Origin: CAYUVF01 sp964448045
GTDB taxonomy: Bacteria; Bacteroidota; Rhodothermia; Rhodothermales; Salinibacteraceae
DNA: 42,069 bases
Direction: 5' to 3'
NCBI GenBank assembly: GCA_964448045.1
Contig: CAYUVF010000039.1
Span: 1-42,069, forward strand
Both the position numbers and the translations under genes were made by a program. Below the pieces are notes generated by a model. It saw nothing but the letters and a program-made list of their open reading frames with translations, was not told where the DNA came from and did not search any database. Positions within the stretch are counted from its first letter, which is position 1. Each line of letters starts with the position of its first letter. Shown here piece by piece: positions 8,820-16,367 of the stretch.

Positions 8820-9887
8820 ATGCCAACCGCTCCGCCCTTGCCTGCCCCCGCGACTGACGCGCTGCACGACCGCCTCGGATCGGATCGTCTGCAGCGCGAC
8901 GTACCCCTTGCCCCTTTCACGACGTTCAAGATCGGCGGCCCGGCGGACTGGTACATCGAGGTTGACACGGCTGAGGAGTTAGCCGCAACGCTACAAATCG
9001 CCCGTCAGCACGATATCCCGCACTTTCTGCTGGGGGTGGGCGCGAATGTCGTGATCGGTGACCGGGGGGTTCGGGGACTCGTCATCCGTAACACGGCGCA
9101 GCATCTGGCGGTGCACCCCGAGCGCCACCAGCTGTGGGCCGAGAGCGGCGCCGTCATGTTTCCGACGGTCATCGAAACGGCCATCGACGCCGGGCTGTCG
9201 GGGCTGGAGCACTACGTCGGCATCCCGTCAACCGTCGGCGGCGCGCTCTGGCAGAACCTCCACTTCCTCTCGCCGCCGCCCGAGCGCAGCCGCACCATGT
9301 TCATCGAGGAGGTGCTGCACGAAGCCGAGATCCTCACCGAGGAAAACGAGCGCCGCACCGTCGGCACCGACTACTTCGAGTTCGGCTACGACGACTCGAT
9401 CCTCCACCACCGCGACGACATCGTGCTATCGGCCACGTTCCAGCTCGAACCGGGCGACCCCGAGCGGATGCGCGCCATCGCCACGGCCAACCTGCAATGG
9501 CGCGCCGAACGCCACCCGCCGCTCGACACCGAACCCAGCGTCGGCTCCATCTTCAAGAAGATCGAAGGCATCGGCGCGGGCCGCCTGATCGACGGGTGCG
9601 GCCTGAAGGGCACGCGCATCGGTGGGATCGAAGTGACGCACCGCCACGCCAACATCTTCGTCAACCGCGGCGGCGGCACGGCCGCCGACGTGCAGGCGCT
9701 GATCGGGCACGTCCAGGACGTGGTTCGCCGCGAAACGGGCTATGAACTGGAAACGGAAATTGACTTCGTCGGCGAGTTCGATTCGCCGAGCACAGCCGAG
9801 CCCACGTTCGTCCCGAAAGACCCCGATCTGGTATCCGCCGAGGAGCGCGCCCGCGCCGCGGAGGGGAAGTCCTCTCTGTCATCCTGA
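8820..9887 (+). CDS. murB: UDP-N-acetylenolpyruvoylglucosamine reductase (MurB)
   Basis: MurB reduces UDP-GlcNAc-enolpyruvate to UDP-MurNAc with NADPH and FAD in cytoplasmic peptidoglycan precursor synthesis. The 355-residue product (ATG at 8820 chosen; an upstream ATG at 8769 would add 17 unconserved residues) shows TTFKIGGPADW (34-44), the FAD-binding LLGVGANVVIGDRGVRGLVI (70-89), YVGIPSTVGGA (132-142), VGSIFKKIEG (241-250) with the catalytic Ser243, AGRLIDGCGLKG (253-264) and the C-terminal Glu motif ELETEIDFVG. The segment after VGGA (LWQNLHFLSPPPERSRTMFIEE) replaces the usual N-AG-YG motif, so the family form is unusual. The last residues (about KSSLSS) and the TGA stop lie in a palindromic repeat. 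No other cell-wall gene is adjacent. Confidence 0.9.
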   Translation: MPTAPPLPAPATDALHDRLGSDRLQRDVPLAPFTTFKIGGPADWYIEVDTAEELAATLQIARQHDIPHFLLGVGANVVIGDRGVRGLVIRNTAQHLAVHPERHQLWAESGAVMFPTVIETAIDAGLSGLEHYVGIPSTVGGALWQNLHFLSPPPERSRTMFIEEVLHEAEILTEENERRTVGTDYFEFGYDDSILHHRDDIVLSATFQLEPGDPERMRAIATANLQWRAERHPPLDTEPSVGSIFKKIEGIGAGRLIDGCGLKGTRIGGIEVTHRHANIFVNRGGGTAADVQALIGHVQDVVRRETGYELETEIDFVGEFDSPSTAEPTFVPKDPDLVSAEERARAAEGKSSLSS

Positions 9888-9955
9888 ACTTGATTCAGGA
9901 TCTCCTTGAACGTCAGCATTTTTCCGGAGAGATCCCGGATCAAGTCCGGGATGAC
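9878..9955. repeat. Dispersed palindromic repeat, copy B, overlapping the murB stop
   Basis: The left arm (9878-9904) and right arm (9929-9955) are inverted repeats of 27 bases matching at 23 positions, both beginning or ending GTCATCC. Each arm is itself a hairpin: CCTGAA-cttga-TTCAGG on the left and CCCGGA-tcaag-TCCGGG on the right. The TGA of murB (9885-9887) is inside the left arm. The element also sits just beyond the stop of the convergent gene at 9976, where it may act as a bidirectional 3' structure. Confidence 0.85.
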
Positions 9956-9975
9956 ACACCTCTCCCTATATTCTC

Positions 9976-10950
9976 TCACCCCTTCTCCCACGCTTCAAGT
10001 CGATCTGCAAACGCCTGCGCCTGCGCTTCGAGGTCGGCAGCGGCTTCGAGGCCGTCGTGCCATTCGTCGGGGAAGGCGCTCCAGCCGTGGAGGGCCCCGA
10101 GGAGCGCGCCCATCATGGCGCCGGTGGTATCGGCATCGCCGCCGACGTTGATGCCCGAGAGCAGCGTGTTTTCGACGAGATGCGGCGCGCGGGCGAACAT
10201 GGCCGCAGCGAAGGGCCAGGCCTCATCGGCGCGGATGCTGGCGCCATCGCACAGATCGCGCAGGTCGAGCGGAAACTCGCGGAGGTGCCCGCGCAGTCGC
10301 GTGAGCCGCTCGGAGACGCGGCGGTCGTCGCCCAGCTGCTTCTCGGCCCAGGTCGTCGCCTCCGTCAACGTGCGCCAGAAGTCAGTCCGATCGAAGTCAT
10401 CCACCGACTTCTCGAACGCCAACTTCACCGCAAACGCCTGCCCGACTCCCGCCGCCAGCGCCGCCGGATGGCGGTGCGTGATCGCCAGCAGCGGATGAAT
10501 GACCCCGAACGCGTCCTCGCGCGAGGCGCCCGTCACCGCCCACCACAACCCGAGCGGCGCCGCGCGCATCGCCGCGCCGTCGGTGGGGCGGTCGGAGTCG
10601 CCGCTGTCCTTCCACGACGCCCCCTCCGCCAGCCGATCGACCGCCGCCGTGGTCATCGGGCCCCAGCGCCGCGCGTCATCGCGCAGGTCGACGTACGCCG
10701 CGGCGGTGCGCGGCGGCCAATCGTCCAGCCCTTCCGCCTTCACAAACGCCTGCGCGAGAGCGAACGTGAACTGCGTATCGTCCGTCCACTGGCCGGCATC
10801 GAAGTCGCCGCGCTGGTCATCCGCGCGGTATTCCTTGATCCCTTTATAATAGGTGCGAACGTTCTGGTGGCTGAGCCCTTCAATCGGCATGCCGAGCGCA
10901 TCGCCCACAGCGGTGCCCATCAGCGCGCCCACGATTTTATCCGATCTCAT
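9976..10950 (-). CDS. ADP-ribosylglycohydrolase family protein
   Basis: Enzymes of this family (DraG/ARH-like) remove ADP-ribose from proteins or small molecules using two Mg2+ ions. The 324-residue product starts at ATG 10950, directly before the family opening DKIVGALMGTAVGDALGMPIEGL. Metal ligands are visible in WTDDTQ (residues 55-60) and in GDADTTGA near residue 271-278, followed by MMGALLGALHG. A longer upstream open frame exists but runs into the divergent ccmB gene and is not credible. It is divergent from ccmB with 88 bases between start codons. No ADP-ribosyltransferase or macrodomain is encoded nearby, so the substrate is unknown. Confidence 0.92.
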   Translation of the reverse strand: MRSDKIVGALMGTAVGDALGMPIEGLSHQNVRTYYKGIKEYRADDQRGDFDAGQWTDDTQFTFALAQAFVKAEGLDDWPPRTAAAYVDLRDDARRWGPMTTAAVDRLAEGASWKDSGDSDRPTDGAAMRAAPLGLWWAVTGASREDAFGVIHPLLAITHRHPAALAAGVGQAFAVKLAFEKSVDDFDRTDFWRTLTEATTWAEKQLGDDRRVSERLTRLRGHLREFPLDLRDLCDGASIRADEAWPFAAAMFARAPHLVENTLLSGINVGGDADTTGAMMGALLGALHGWSAFPDEWHDGLEAAADLEAQAQAFADRLEAWEKG

Positions 10951-11038
10951 TTGTTGGTTGTCCGTGCTGTGTGGTAGATAGAGGCGGGCCTCGATCGAAC
11001 CTACAAAATAGACCCCAACGAACCGTAACGAACTCGCG

Positions 11039-11707
11039 ATGAACTGGCTCCGCGGCGCCTGGGCGGTCTTTCGGAAGGATGTGCGGCTGGAGCTGCGCAA
11101 CCGATACGCCCTCAACACGCTGCTCATGTTCGTGGTGGCGGCGCTGCTGCTGGTGGCTTTTGCCGTGGGGCGGGAACCGCTCACCGAGCGGATTCAGGCC
11201 GCGCTGCTGTGGATCGTGATTCTGTTCTCGGCGGCGATTGGGCTGGGGCGCTCGTTCATCAGCGAGGAGGAGCGCGGCACGGTGCTGCTGCTCCAGCTCA
11301 ACACGCGGCCAAGCATGGTCTACGCGGGCAAGCTGCTGTTCAACATTTTGCTGATCCTCGGGCTCAACCTGGTGGCGCTGGCCCTGTTCGTGTTTCTGCT
11401 GGATGTGCCGGTGGTCGATCCCGATGTGCTGCTCACGACGCTCGTGCTGGGCGCGCTGGGGCTGGCGGGCGCGACGACGCTCTTGGCCGCCATCATCGCG
11501 CGGACGGCCCGCCGCGGCCCGCTCCTGCCCGTGCTGATGCTGCCGCTCTTGGCGCCGCTGCTGCTCTCGGTCGTGAGCGCCTCGCGCAAGGCCATCTTAG
11601 GCGCCGGATGGACCGCCGTCGCCTCGGAGATGCTGACGCTCGTCGGCTTCGCGGGCGTGACGATCACAGCGTCGGTGCTGCTGTTCGATTACGTCTGGAA
11701 CGATTGA
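11039..11707 (+). CDS. ccmB: Haem exporter membrane subunit CcmB
   Basis: The 222-residue polytopic protein opens with AVFRKDVRLELRNRYALNTLLMFV and continues IGLGRSFISEEERGTVLLL, both diagnostic of CcmB. About six membrane segments are visible. CcmB with CcmA and CcmC forms the ABC-type complex that releases holo-CcmE during System I cytochrome c maturation. The ATPase gene ccmA is not next to it, which is unusual because ccmA and ccmB are normally adjacent. ccmC lies 322 bases downstream, separated by a palindromic element. Confidence 0.92.
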   Translation: MNWLRGAWAVFRKDVRLELRNRYALNTLLMFVVAALLLVAFAVGREPLTERIQAALLWIVILFSAAIGLGRSFISEEERGTVLLLQLNTRPSMVYAGKLLFNILLILGLNLVALALFVFLLDVPVVDPDVLLTTLVLGALGLAGATTLLAAIIARTARRGPLLPVLMLPLLAPLLLSVVSASRKAILGAGWTAVASEMLTLVGFAGVTITASVLLFDYVWND

Positions 11708-11730
11708 GCCAACCAGTAAAGGGGTGTTTC
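11708..11730. other. Start of the ccmB-ccmC intergenic gap
   Basis: The whole gap from 11708 to 12029 is about 320 bases. It is mostly filled by the palindromic element at 11731-11896. The remaining part, 11897-12029, shows nothing I recognise; a promoter for ccmC could lie there. Confidence 0.5.
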
Positions 11731-11896
11731 CGTGCATTCAAAACCCCATTCCAGGCATGTCATCCCGAGCTTGACGAGGCGCCCTGAGCGAAGCGAGGAA
11801 GTGCTCTTGGGGTGGATCTCTTAGCCAGAAGCACCACCATTTTCGAAGAGATTCTTCGACAAGCTCAGAATGACACGTCAGGGTTTTGAATGCACG
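11731..11896. repeat. 166-bp nested palindromic element (dispersed repeat, copy C)
   Basis: The outer arms, 11731-11746 (CGTGCATTCAAAACCC) and 11881-11896, are a perfect 16-bp inverted repeat. Inside, GTCATCCCGAGCTTGACGAGG (from 11759) and its counterpart ending ...AGCTCAGAATGAC (to 11874) form a second inverted pair with a few mismatches. The inner ends match the copies at 8600-8731 and 9878-9955. The element codes for nothing recognisable and resembles a small non-autonomous, MITE-like or REP-like unit inserted in the ccm locus. I do not see a clear target duplication. Confidence 0.85.
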
Positions 11897-12029
11897 CAGC
11901 GCAAACGGATGTTCGCAGCCCATGCACCGTCCGCTTTTGACGTGAATTCACCGACGATCGGGACAGCACCGCCGGAATTGAACGTTAGATTGATCTCCTG
12001 TTAGCATCCGCCGACTCGCCCGAATCGCC

Positions 12030-12755
12030 ATGGCTGCCCCCACGCTGGACCGGACCGACGCCGGGGTGAACCGCCGGCTCTATCAGATTGTCCGCAACAC
12101 CGTCGCCGTCGTGCTGACGGGCGTGGTGCTGGGCGGCTTTTGGCTGGCGATCCCGCAGATCCAGATACTGGAGGAGACGGCGCGCAACCTCTATTTCCAC
12201 GTGCCGATGTGGTTCACGCTGATGGCGGCGACGCTCGTCTCGGCGTATCACTCGCTCCGCTACCTGCAGACGAACGACCCGGTGCGCGACATCCGAGCGC
12301 GAGAGGCGGCGCGGCTGGCTATCGTGTTCGGCGTGCTCGGCATCGTAACGGGCATGGTGTGGGCGCGGTTCACGTGGTACGAGGGCACCGGCAAATGGTG
12401 GAACTTCGACCCGAAGCAGTCCATGGCCGCCGTCCTCCTGCTGATCTACGGCGCCTACTTCGTGCTCCGCTCGGGCATCGAGGTGCCAGCCAAACGCGGG
12501 CGCATCGCGGCGGTGTACAACCTGTTCGCCTTCGTGACGATGCCGTTCCTGCTGTACGTGCTGCCGCGGCAGATGACGAGCCTGCACCCCGGCGCCGAGG
12601 GCAACCCCGCCTTCAGCGAGATCACCGCGCCGATGATGCGGCTGGTGCTCTATCCGTCGTTTATCGGCTTCATCGGCCTGTTCTGGGTACTCTACACGCA
12701 GCGGGTGCGCCTCGCCCTGCTCAAGCGCCGCCTCACCGACCCCTTCGAGCTGTAA
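12030..12755 (+). CDS. ccmC: Cytochrome c maturation protein CcmC
   Basis: CcmC is an inner-membrane haem handling protein that loads haem onto CcmE in System I. The 241-residue protein has six membrane segments, the first conserved His in NLYFHVPMW (His57), the periplasmic tryptophan-rich loop GTGKWWNFDPKQS (119-131) corresponding to the WWD domain, and a second His near LPRQMTSLHPG (His186). Length is normal. ccmD-like follows after 12 bases and ccmE after that, so the three are one transcription unit. The gap upstream suggests its own promoter, or read-through from ccmB across the palindrome. Confidence 0.95.
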   Translation: MAAPTLDRTDAGVNRRLYQIVRNTVAVVLTGVVLGGFWLAIPQIQILEETARNLYFHVPMWFTLMAATLVSAYHSLRYLQTNDPVRDIRAREAARLAIVFGVLGIVTGMVWARFTWYEGTGKWWNFDPKQSMAAVLLLIYGAYFVLRSGIEVPAKRGRIAAVYNLFAFVTMPFLLYVLPRQMTSLHPGAEGNPAFSEITAPMMRLVLYPSFIGFIGLFWVLYTQRVRLALLKRRLTDPFEL

Positions 12756-12767
12756 CCTCCGGCTGTC

Positions 12768-13019
12768 ATGACGATTCATCCCGTCCCGCAAGACGCCCCG
12801 GCCGATTCGCTGCGCTCCACCGCCTACGACTCGGTCTGGACCGCTGAGTCGACGCCCACGCAGCAGCCCGAAGGCTTCGAGCGCACGATGGTGGCCGACG
12901 GCAAAATCAACGTCGTCCTCGCCGTCGTGCTCATCATCTGGTTGGGGCTGCTCGCCTTCCTGTTCCGCACCGATCGTAAAATCGACCGGTTGGAACGTCA
13001 GCTCGACCTCGACGAATAA
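12768..13019 (+). CDS. ccmD: CcmD-like small membrane protein
   Basis: The 83-residue product has one membrane segment (INVVLAVVLIIWLGLLAFLF, residues 47-66) followed by a charged RTDRKIDRLERQLDLDE tail, the standard CcmD layout. Position between ccmC and ccmE supports the call. The N-terminal 40 residues are hydrophilic and longer than in most CcmD proteins; an internal ATG at 12888 (MVADGKINVV) would give a typical 43-residue CcmD and cannot be excluded as the true start. CcmD stabilises the CcmABC-CcmE complex. Confidence 0.8.
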   Translation: MTIHPVPQDAPADSLRSTAYDSVWTAESTPTQQPEGFERTMVADGKINVVLAVVLIIWLGLLAFLFRTDRKIDRLERQLDLDE

Positions 13020-13083
13020 TAGATGGATCCGCTGCCTCTGCTGAGGCGCCTCCTTTTCACCCTGGACTACGCCGTATTTATTT

Positions 13084-13488
13084 ATGAAGCCTAAAACGAT
13101 CATCGGTCTTGTTGTGATGGCCGGATTTGCGGGGCTGCTCCTGATGAGCTTTGGCGATCAGGTCAGCGGATACATGAACTTTGCCCAGGCGGAGGAAAGC
13201 GGGGCCAAAGCCCACGTCGTGGGCACCTGGGCCAAGCAGCAACCCACCCAGTACGATCGCGCCGATAACGTCTTCACCTTCCACATGAAGGACGAAGCCG
13301 GACACATCCGCAAGGTGCGCTACGCCAATCCGAAGCCGTCGAACTTCGAGGAAGCCGAGCAACTCGTCGTCGAAGGCTACGCCCGCGACGACGTATTCGT
13401 CGCCGAACACATTCTCGTCAAGTGCCCCTCCAAGTACAACGACGCGAAGGGCCTCGACAAAGCACAAGCCGCCGCCGACCGACGATAA
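13084..13488 (+). CDS. ccmE: Haem chaperone CcmE, CxxxY type
   Basis: CcmE carries haem covalently on the periplasmic side before transfer to apocytochromes. The 134-residue protein has an N-terminal anchor (TIIGLVVMAGFAGLLLMSF), an OB-fold core (AHVVGTWAKQQ to EGYARDDVFVAEHILVKC), and the haem-binding loop CPSKY at 114-118. In the best-known CcmE the position of Cys114 is a His (HxxxY); a CxxxY variant is documented in archaea and some sulphate reducers. The variant matters because haem attachment chemistry differs. It ends the ccmC-ccmD-ccmE run; ccmF and ccmH are not encoded next to it. Confidence 0.92.
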   Translation: MKPKTIIGLVVMAGFAGLLLMSFGDQVSGYMNFAQAEESGAKAHVVGTWAKQQPTQYDRADNVFTFHMKDEAGHIRKVRYANPKPSNFEEAEQLVVEGYARDDVFVAEHILVKCPSKYNDAKGLDKAQAAADRR

Positions 13489-13491
13489 CAC

Positions 13492-13914
13492 GTGCTACGT
13501 GCCCTTCTCTTTTCCCTTATCCTCACCGCCGCTCTCGTGACCGCTTCCTCGGCTGGATCTGCCCGACCGGACAACCCGCTGCCGCCCTGCCCCGATTCGC
13601 CCAATTGCGAGCGCACGACGCGCACGTACCCGGTCGCGCCCGATTCGCTCTTTTCCGCGGCGCAGTCGGCGCTGTCCGACCTCGGCCCCGTCGAACTGAC
13701 CGTCGAGCCGTCCGATCATCGCGCGCACGCCGTCTACCGCGTCGCGCTGATCTTCAAGGACGACGTCGACCTCGCCGTGACGCCGCACGAGAAAGGCAGC
13801 GCGCTCCACATCCGCAGCGCGAGCCGCGTCGGCCACAGTGACCTCGGCGTCAACGCCCGGCGCGTCCGCCGCTTCTTCCGCGCCCTCGGCCAGCAGCTCG
13901 CCACGGCGCGCTGA
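13492..13914 (+). CDS. DUF1499 family exported protein
   Basis: The 140-residue product uses a GTG start three bases after the ccmE stop, giving a signal peptide (ALLFSLILTAALVTASSAGSA). The mature part has the DUF1499 features LPPCPDSPNCERT at the front, a central VYRVALIFKDDVDLAVTP strand region, and the closing SASRVGHSDLGVNARRVRRFF. Members are small exported or membrane-associated proteins of unknown function. The near-zero spacing to ccmE suggests co-transcription with the ccm genes. It is convergent with mgtE, with 10 bases between stop codons. Confidence 0.85.
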   Translation: MLRALLFSLILTAALVTASSAGSARPDNPLPPCPDSPNCERTTRTYPVAPDSLFSAAQSALSDLGPVELTVEPSDHRAHAVYRVALIFKDDVDLAVTPHEKGSALHIRSASRVGHSDLGVNARRVRRFFRALGQQLATAR

Positions 13915-13924
13915 CTCAGCTCGA

Positions 13925-15352
13925 TCAGAGGTACAACAGCGAGGCCATCAGAAAGAAGATCGCGAGACCGATGATATCGTTGCTCGTGGTGATGAACGGC
14001 CCCGTCGCGATGGCCGGATCGACGCCGAAGCGGTCGAGCATGAGCGGAACGACCGTGCCGATACAGGCCGACAGGATGATGACGGCCAGCAGCGATATCC
14101 CGGCAGTGAGGGCCAGCCGGAGGATGTTCGGATCGGCGGCGATGCTGTAGCCGAGTGCAACGAGCACCTTCGGCAGGGAAAAGACGAACCCGCCCAGCAG
14201 CAGCGCCAGCGCGAGCCCGTTGATGAGCGCCACGGCCAACTCTTTGCCGAGGCGCCGCAGCAGGTCCGATGTCCAGACCTCGCCCGAGGCGAGCCCCTGC
14301 ACCGCGATGGCCGCGCTCTGGATGCCGACGTTGCCCGCCATTGCCATTACCACCGGGATAAACGTCGCCAGCACGACGGCTTCTTCCAGCGCCGTCTCGA
14401 ACGAGCCGATGACGAGCCCCGACAGCCCCGCGCCAACCAACCCGACGATCAGCCACGGGAGCCGCCCCTGGCTAATTCGGAAGACGGAGTCGGTGGGCTC
14501 CTCGCCGCCCGCGACGCCGCTCATAATCTGCATGTCCTCCTCGGCCTCATCGCGGATCACATCGACCACATCGTCGATCGTAATGCGGCCCATCATCCGC
14601 CCCTCCGAGTCGAGCACGGGCAGCGACACGAGGTCGTAGCGCTGCACGATGCGGGCCACCTCCTCCTGATCGACGTCCGTCGACACCGAGATAAAGTCGG
14701 ACTCCATGATCTCGCGCACCTCCATCTTGCTGGGCGAGAGCAGGAGTTGTTTGAGTGAGACGACGCCCTCGAGCGTGCTATCCTCGGCCACGACGAAGGC
14801 GGTGTAGACCTCATCGATTTCATCGGACTGGCGACGGACCTCGTCGATAACCTGGCTGAGTGTCCACGTGGGGCGGACGGCGATGTACTCGCGCGCCATG
14901 ATGCCGCCGGCCGTTTCCTCGCCGTAGTCGAGCAATTGGGCCAGGTCCTCGGTGTCTTCGAGCGTGGGCAGGACGCGGAGGGCCTGCTCATCCGGCAGGT
15001 CGGCCAGCACATCGGCCGCATCATCAGTGTCGAGCTCATCGAGCAGCTCGGTCAGACGGTCGGGCCGGACGCCTTCGAGAAGAGCGGCGCGGAAGGCATC
15101 GTCCAGCTCGGCGAGCGTTTCGCCCGCTTGCTCCACCGGCAGCCAGCGGAAGAGCTGCTCGGCTTCCTCGAAGGGCAGGTGAATGAGCAGCAGGGCGAGG
15201 TCGGCTGGGTACAGATCGGCCACGAGGTTGAGCACCATCCCGCGCTGGCCCGACGCCAGCAGGGCGGCAATGTCGTCGACGACGGCGGCGTCCACTTCCA
15301 GCAGGCCGGGCGAGGCCTCGTGCGCGTCGGGCGTGGGGGCAGGCTGATTCAT
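13925..15352 (-). CDS. mgtE: Magnesium transporter MgtE
   Basis: The 475-residue protein has the MgtE order: an N-terminal helical superhelix (about 22-145, with AADVLADLPDEQALRVL), two CBS domains (about 150-275, ending PVLDSEGRMMGRITIDDVVDVI), a linking helix, and five membrane segments from about 300 to the end. Channel motifs MAMAGNVGIQS and FGVDPAIATGPFITTSNDI line the Mg2+ pore in the family. The cytosolic domains sense Mg2+ and close the channel when it is plentiful. It follows rsmA by 57 bases on the same strand and is the last gene of that run. Confidence 0.97.
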   Translation of the reverse strand: MNQPAPTPDAHEASPGLLEVDAAVVDDIAALLASGQRGMVLNLVADLYPADLALLLIHLPFEEAEQLFRWLPVEQAGETLAELDDAFRAALLEGVRPDRLTELLDELDTDDAADVLADLPDEQALRVLPTLEDTEDLAQLLDYGEETAGGIMAREYIAVRPTWTLSQVIDEVRRQSDEIDEVYTAFVVAEDSTLEGVVSLKQLLLSPSKMEVREIMESDFISVSTDVDQEEVARIVQRYDLVSLPVLDSEGRMMGRITIDDVVDVIRDEAEEDMQIMSGVAGGEEPTDSVFRISQGRLPWLIVGLVGAGLSGLVIGSFETALEEAVVLATFIPVVMAMAGNVGIQSAAIAVQGLASGEVWTSDLLRRLGKELAVALINGLALALLLGGFVFSLPKVLVALGYSIAADPNILRLALTAGISLLAVIILSACIGTVVPLMLDRFGVDPAIATGPFITTSNDIIGLAIFFLMASLLYL

Positions 15353-15409
15353 AGCGCGACGGGTTTGGGTAGCGGAAAGGCAGGTGTACGGTAGCGCAGC
15401 CGGAGCTCC

Positions 15410-16222
15410 CTACTCCGAAGAAGCCGCATCCAGTTCCCGGCGCAGGTGCTGCGCCAGCGTGATGAAGTCCTCGGGCTCGAGCGATTCGGGGCGGCGGCGC
15501 CCCCAATCGTTGGGGAACGCGATCCCCCGGTCCTTGGTCCACACCCGCAGGCTGTTGCGCAGCATCTTGCGGCGTTTGTTGAAGGCGGCCTTCACCAGCG
15601 TGCGCACCCACGACGGATCGACGTCGGCATCGGCGGCCGGGGCGTTCTCGAAGGTGAGGCGAACGACCGCGCTGTCGACGTCCGGCTTCGGATAAAAGAC
15701 ATGCCGCGAAACGGAAAAAAGCAACGCGGGCCGCGCGTAGAGTTGCAGGACAACGCTGAGGATGCCGTACGCTTTGGTGCTCGGTTCCGCGACGAGGCGC
15801 TCGGCGACTTCCTTCTGCATCGTGAGCACGGCTTCGGCGACGTGGGCGCGCGCCTCCAGCAGCGCAAAGATCAGCTCCGTGGTCAGATAGTACGGCGTGT
15901 TGCTGATGACGTGCAGGGGCCCGCCTTTCTCGCGGGCGAGCGCGGCCCAATCGATCTCCAGCGCGTCTTCGGCCCGCACGTCGAGCCCCGGGATCGCGCC
16001 CCGCAGCACCTCGACGGCCCGATCGTCGATCTCGATGGCCGTCAGCGTGTCGTAGCGCTCGGCCAGCGCTTCGGTGAGCGCGCCCGTGCCCGCGCCGACT
16101 TCGACGACGTGCGCTTCGGGCAGGGCCTCCAGTGCATCGACAATCTTCCGCACCATGTTGGGATCGTGCAGAAAGTTCTGGCCGAGGCTCTGCTTGGGGC
16201 GGAATGGAACACGCTGCGGCAT
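15410..16222 (-). CDS. rsmA: 16S rRNA dimethyladenosine transferase
   Basis: RsmA (KsgA) dimethylates two adjacent adenines in the 3' hairpin of 16S rRNA. The 270-residue product opens with PKQSLGQNFLHDPNMVRKIV, followed by SAM-binding VEVGAGTGALTEAL, the acidic AIEIDDRAVEVL, and the catalytic NTPYYLT motif; FYPKPDVDSAVVRL and NKRRKMLRNSL are typical of the C-terminal part. I chose ATG at 16222 (MPQRVPFRPKQ); ATG at 16240 would add six residues. The frame stays open further upstream but would cross the hairpin and repeat-like DNA there. It lies between the VWA gene and mgtE. Confidence 0.95.
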   Translation of the reverse strand: MPQRVPFRPKQSLGQNFLHDPNMVRKIVDALEALPEAHVVEVGAGTGALTEALAERYDTLTAIEIDDRAVEVLRGAIPGLDVRAEDALEIDWAALAREKGGPLHVISNTPYYLTTELIFALLEARAHVAEAVLTMQKEVAERLVAEPSTKAYGILSVVLQLYARPALLFSVSRHVFYPKPDVDSAVVRLTFENAPAADADVDPSWVRTLVKAAFNKRRKMLRNSLRVWTKDRGIAFPNDWGRRRPESLEPEDFITLAQHLRRELDAASSE

Positions 16223-16250
16223 AAGGGTGCGGTCAACCATCGAGGAAGCA

Positions 16251-16274
16251 AAGAAAAAGCCGCCGGAAAGCGGC
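16251..16274 (-). terminator. Possible weak terminator after the VWA gene
   Basis: On the minus strand GCCGC-tttccg-GCGGC is followed by TTTTTCTTTGC. The stem has only five pairs, so termination would be partial. It lies between the VWA gene stop and the rsmA start and could lower, not abolish, read-through. Confidence 0.45.
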
Positions 16275-16284
16275 CGGTTGCTGA

Positions 16285-16367
16285 ATACAGGTTGAACCGT
16301 TGGCAGGTTGCAGGTCGTGAACCTGAACCCTGAAATGTGGACCCTAAACCCCGAAACCTGCTCCCAA
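16285..16367. repeat. Low-complexity heptad-like intergenic sequence
   Basis: This stretch consists of degenerate iterations of CCTGAAC-like units (for example GAACCTGAACCCTGAA, then GACCCTAAACCCCGAAACC). It resembles the sequence at 20991-21023 and is one of several low-complexity intergenic stretches in this window. Confidence 0.5.

Noticed and set aside
11731..11896. The palindromic element as an insertion sequence
   Set aside because: It has no transposase and is only 166 bp long; at most a non-autonomous element.
11985..13103. A 372-codon open frame on the minus strand
   Set aside because: Antisense of ccmC, ccmD and the ccmE start, which are all well supported.
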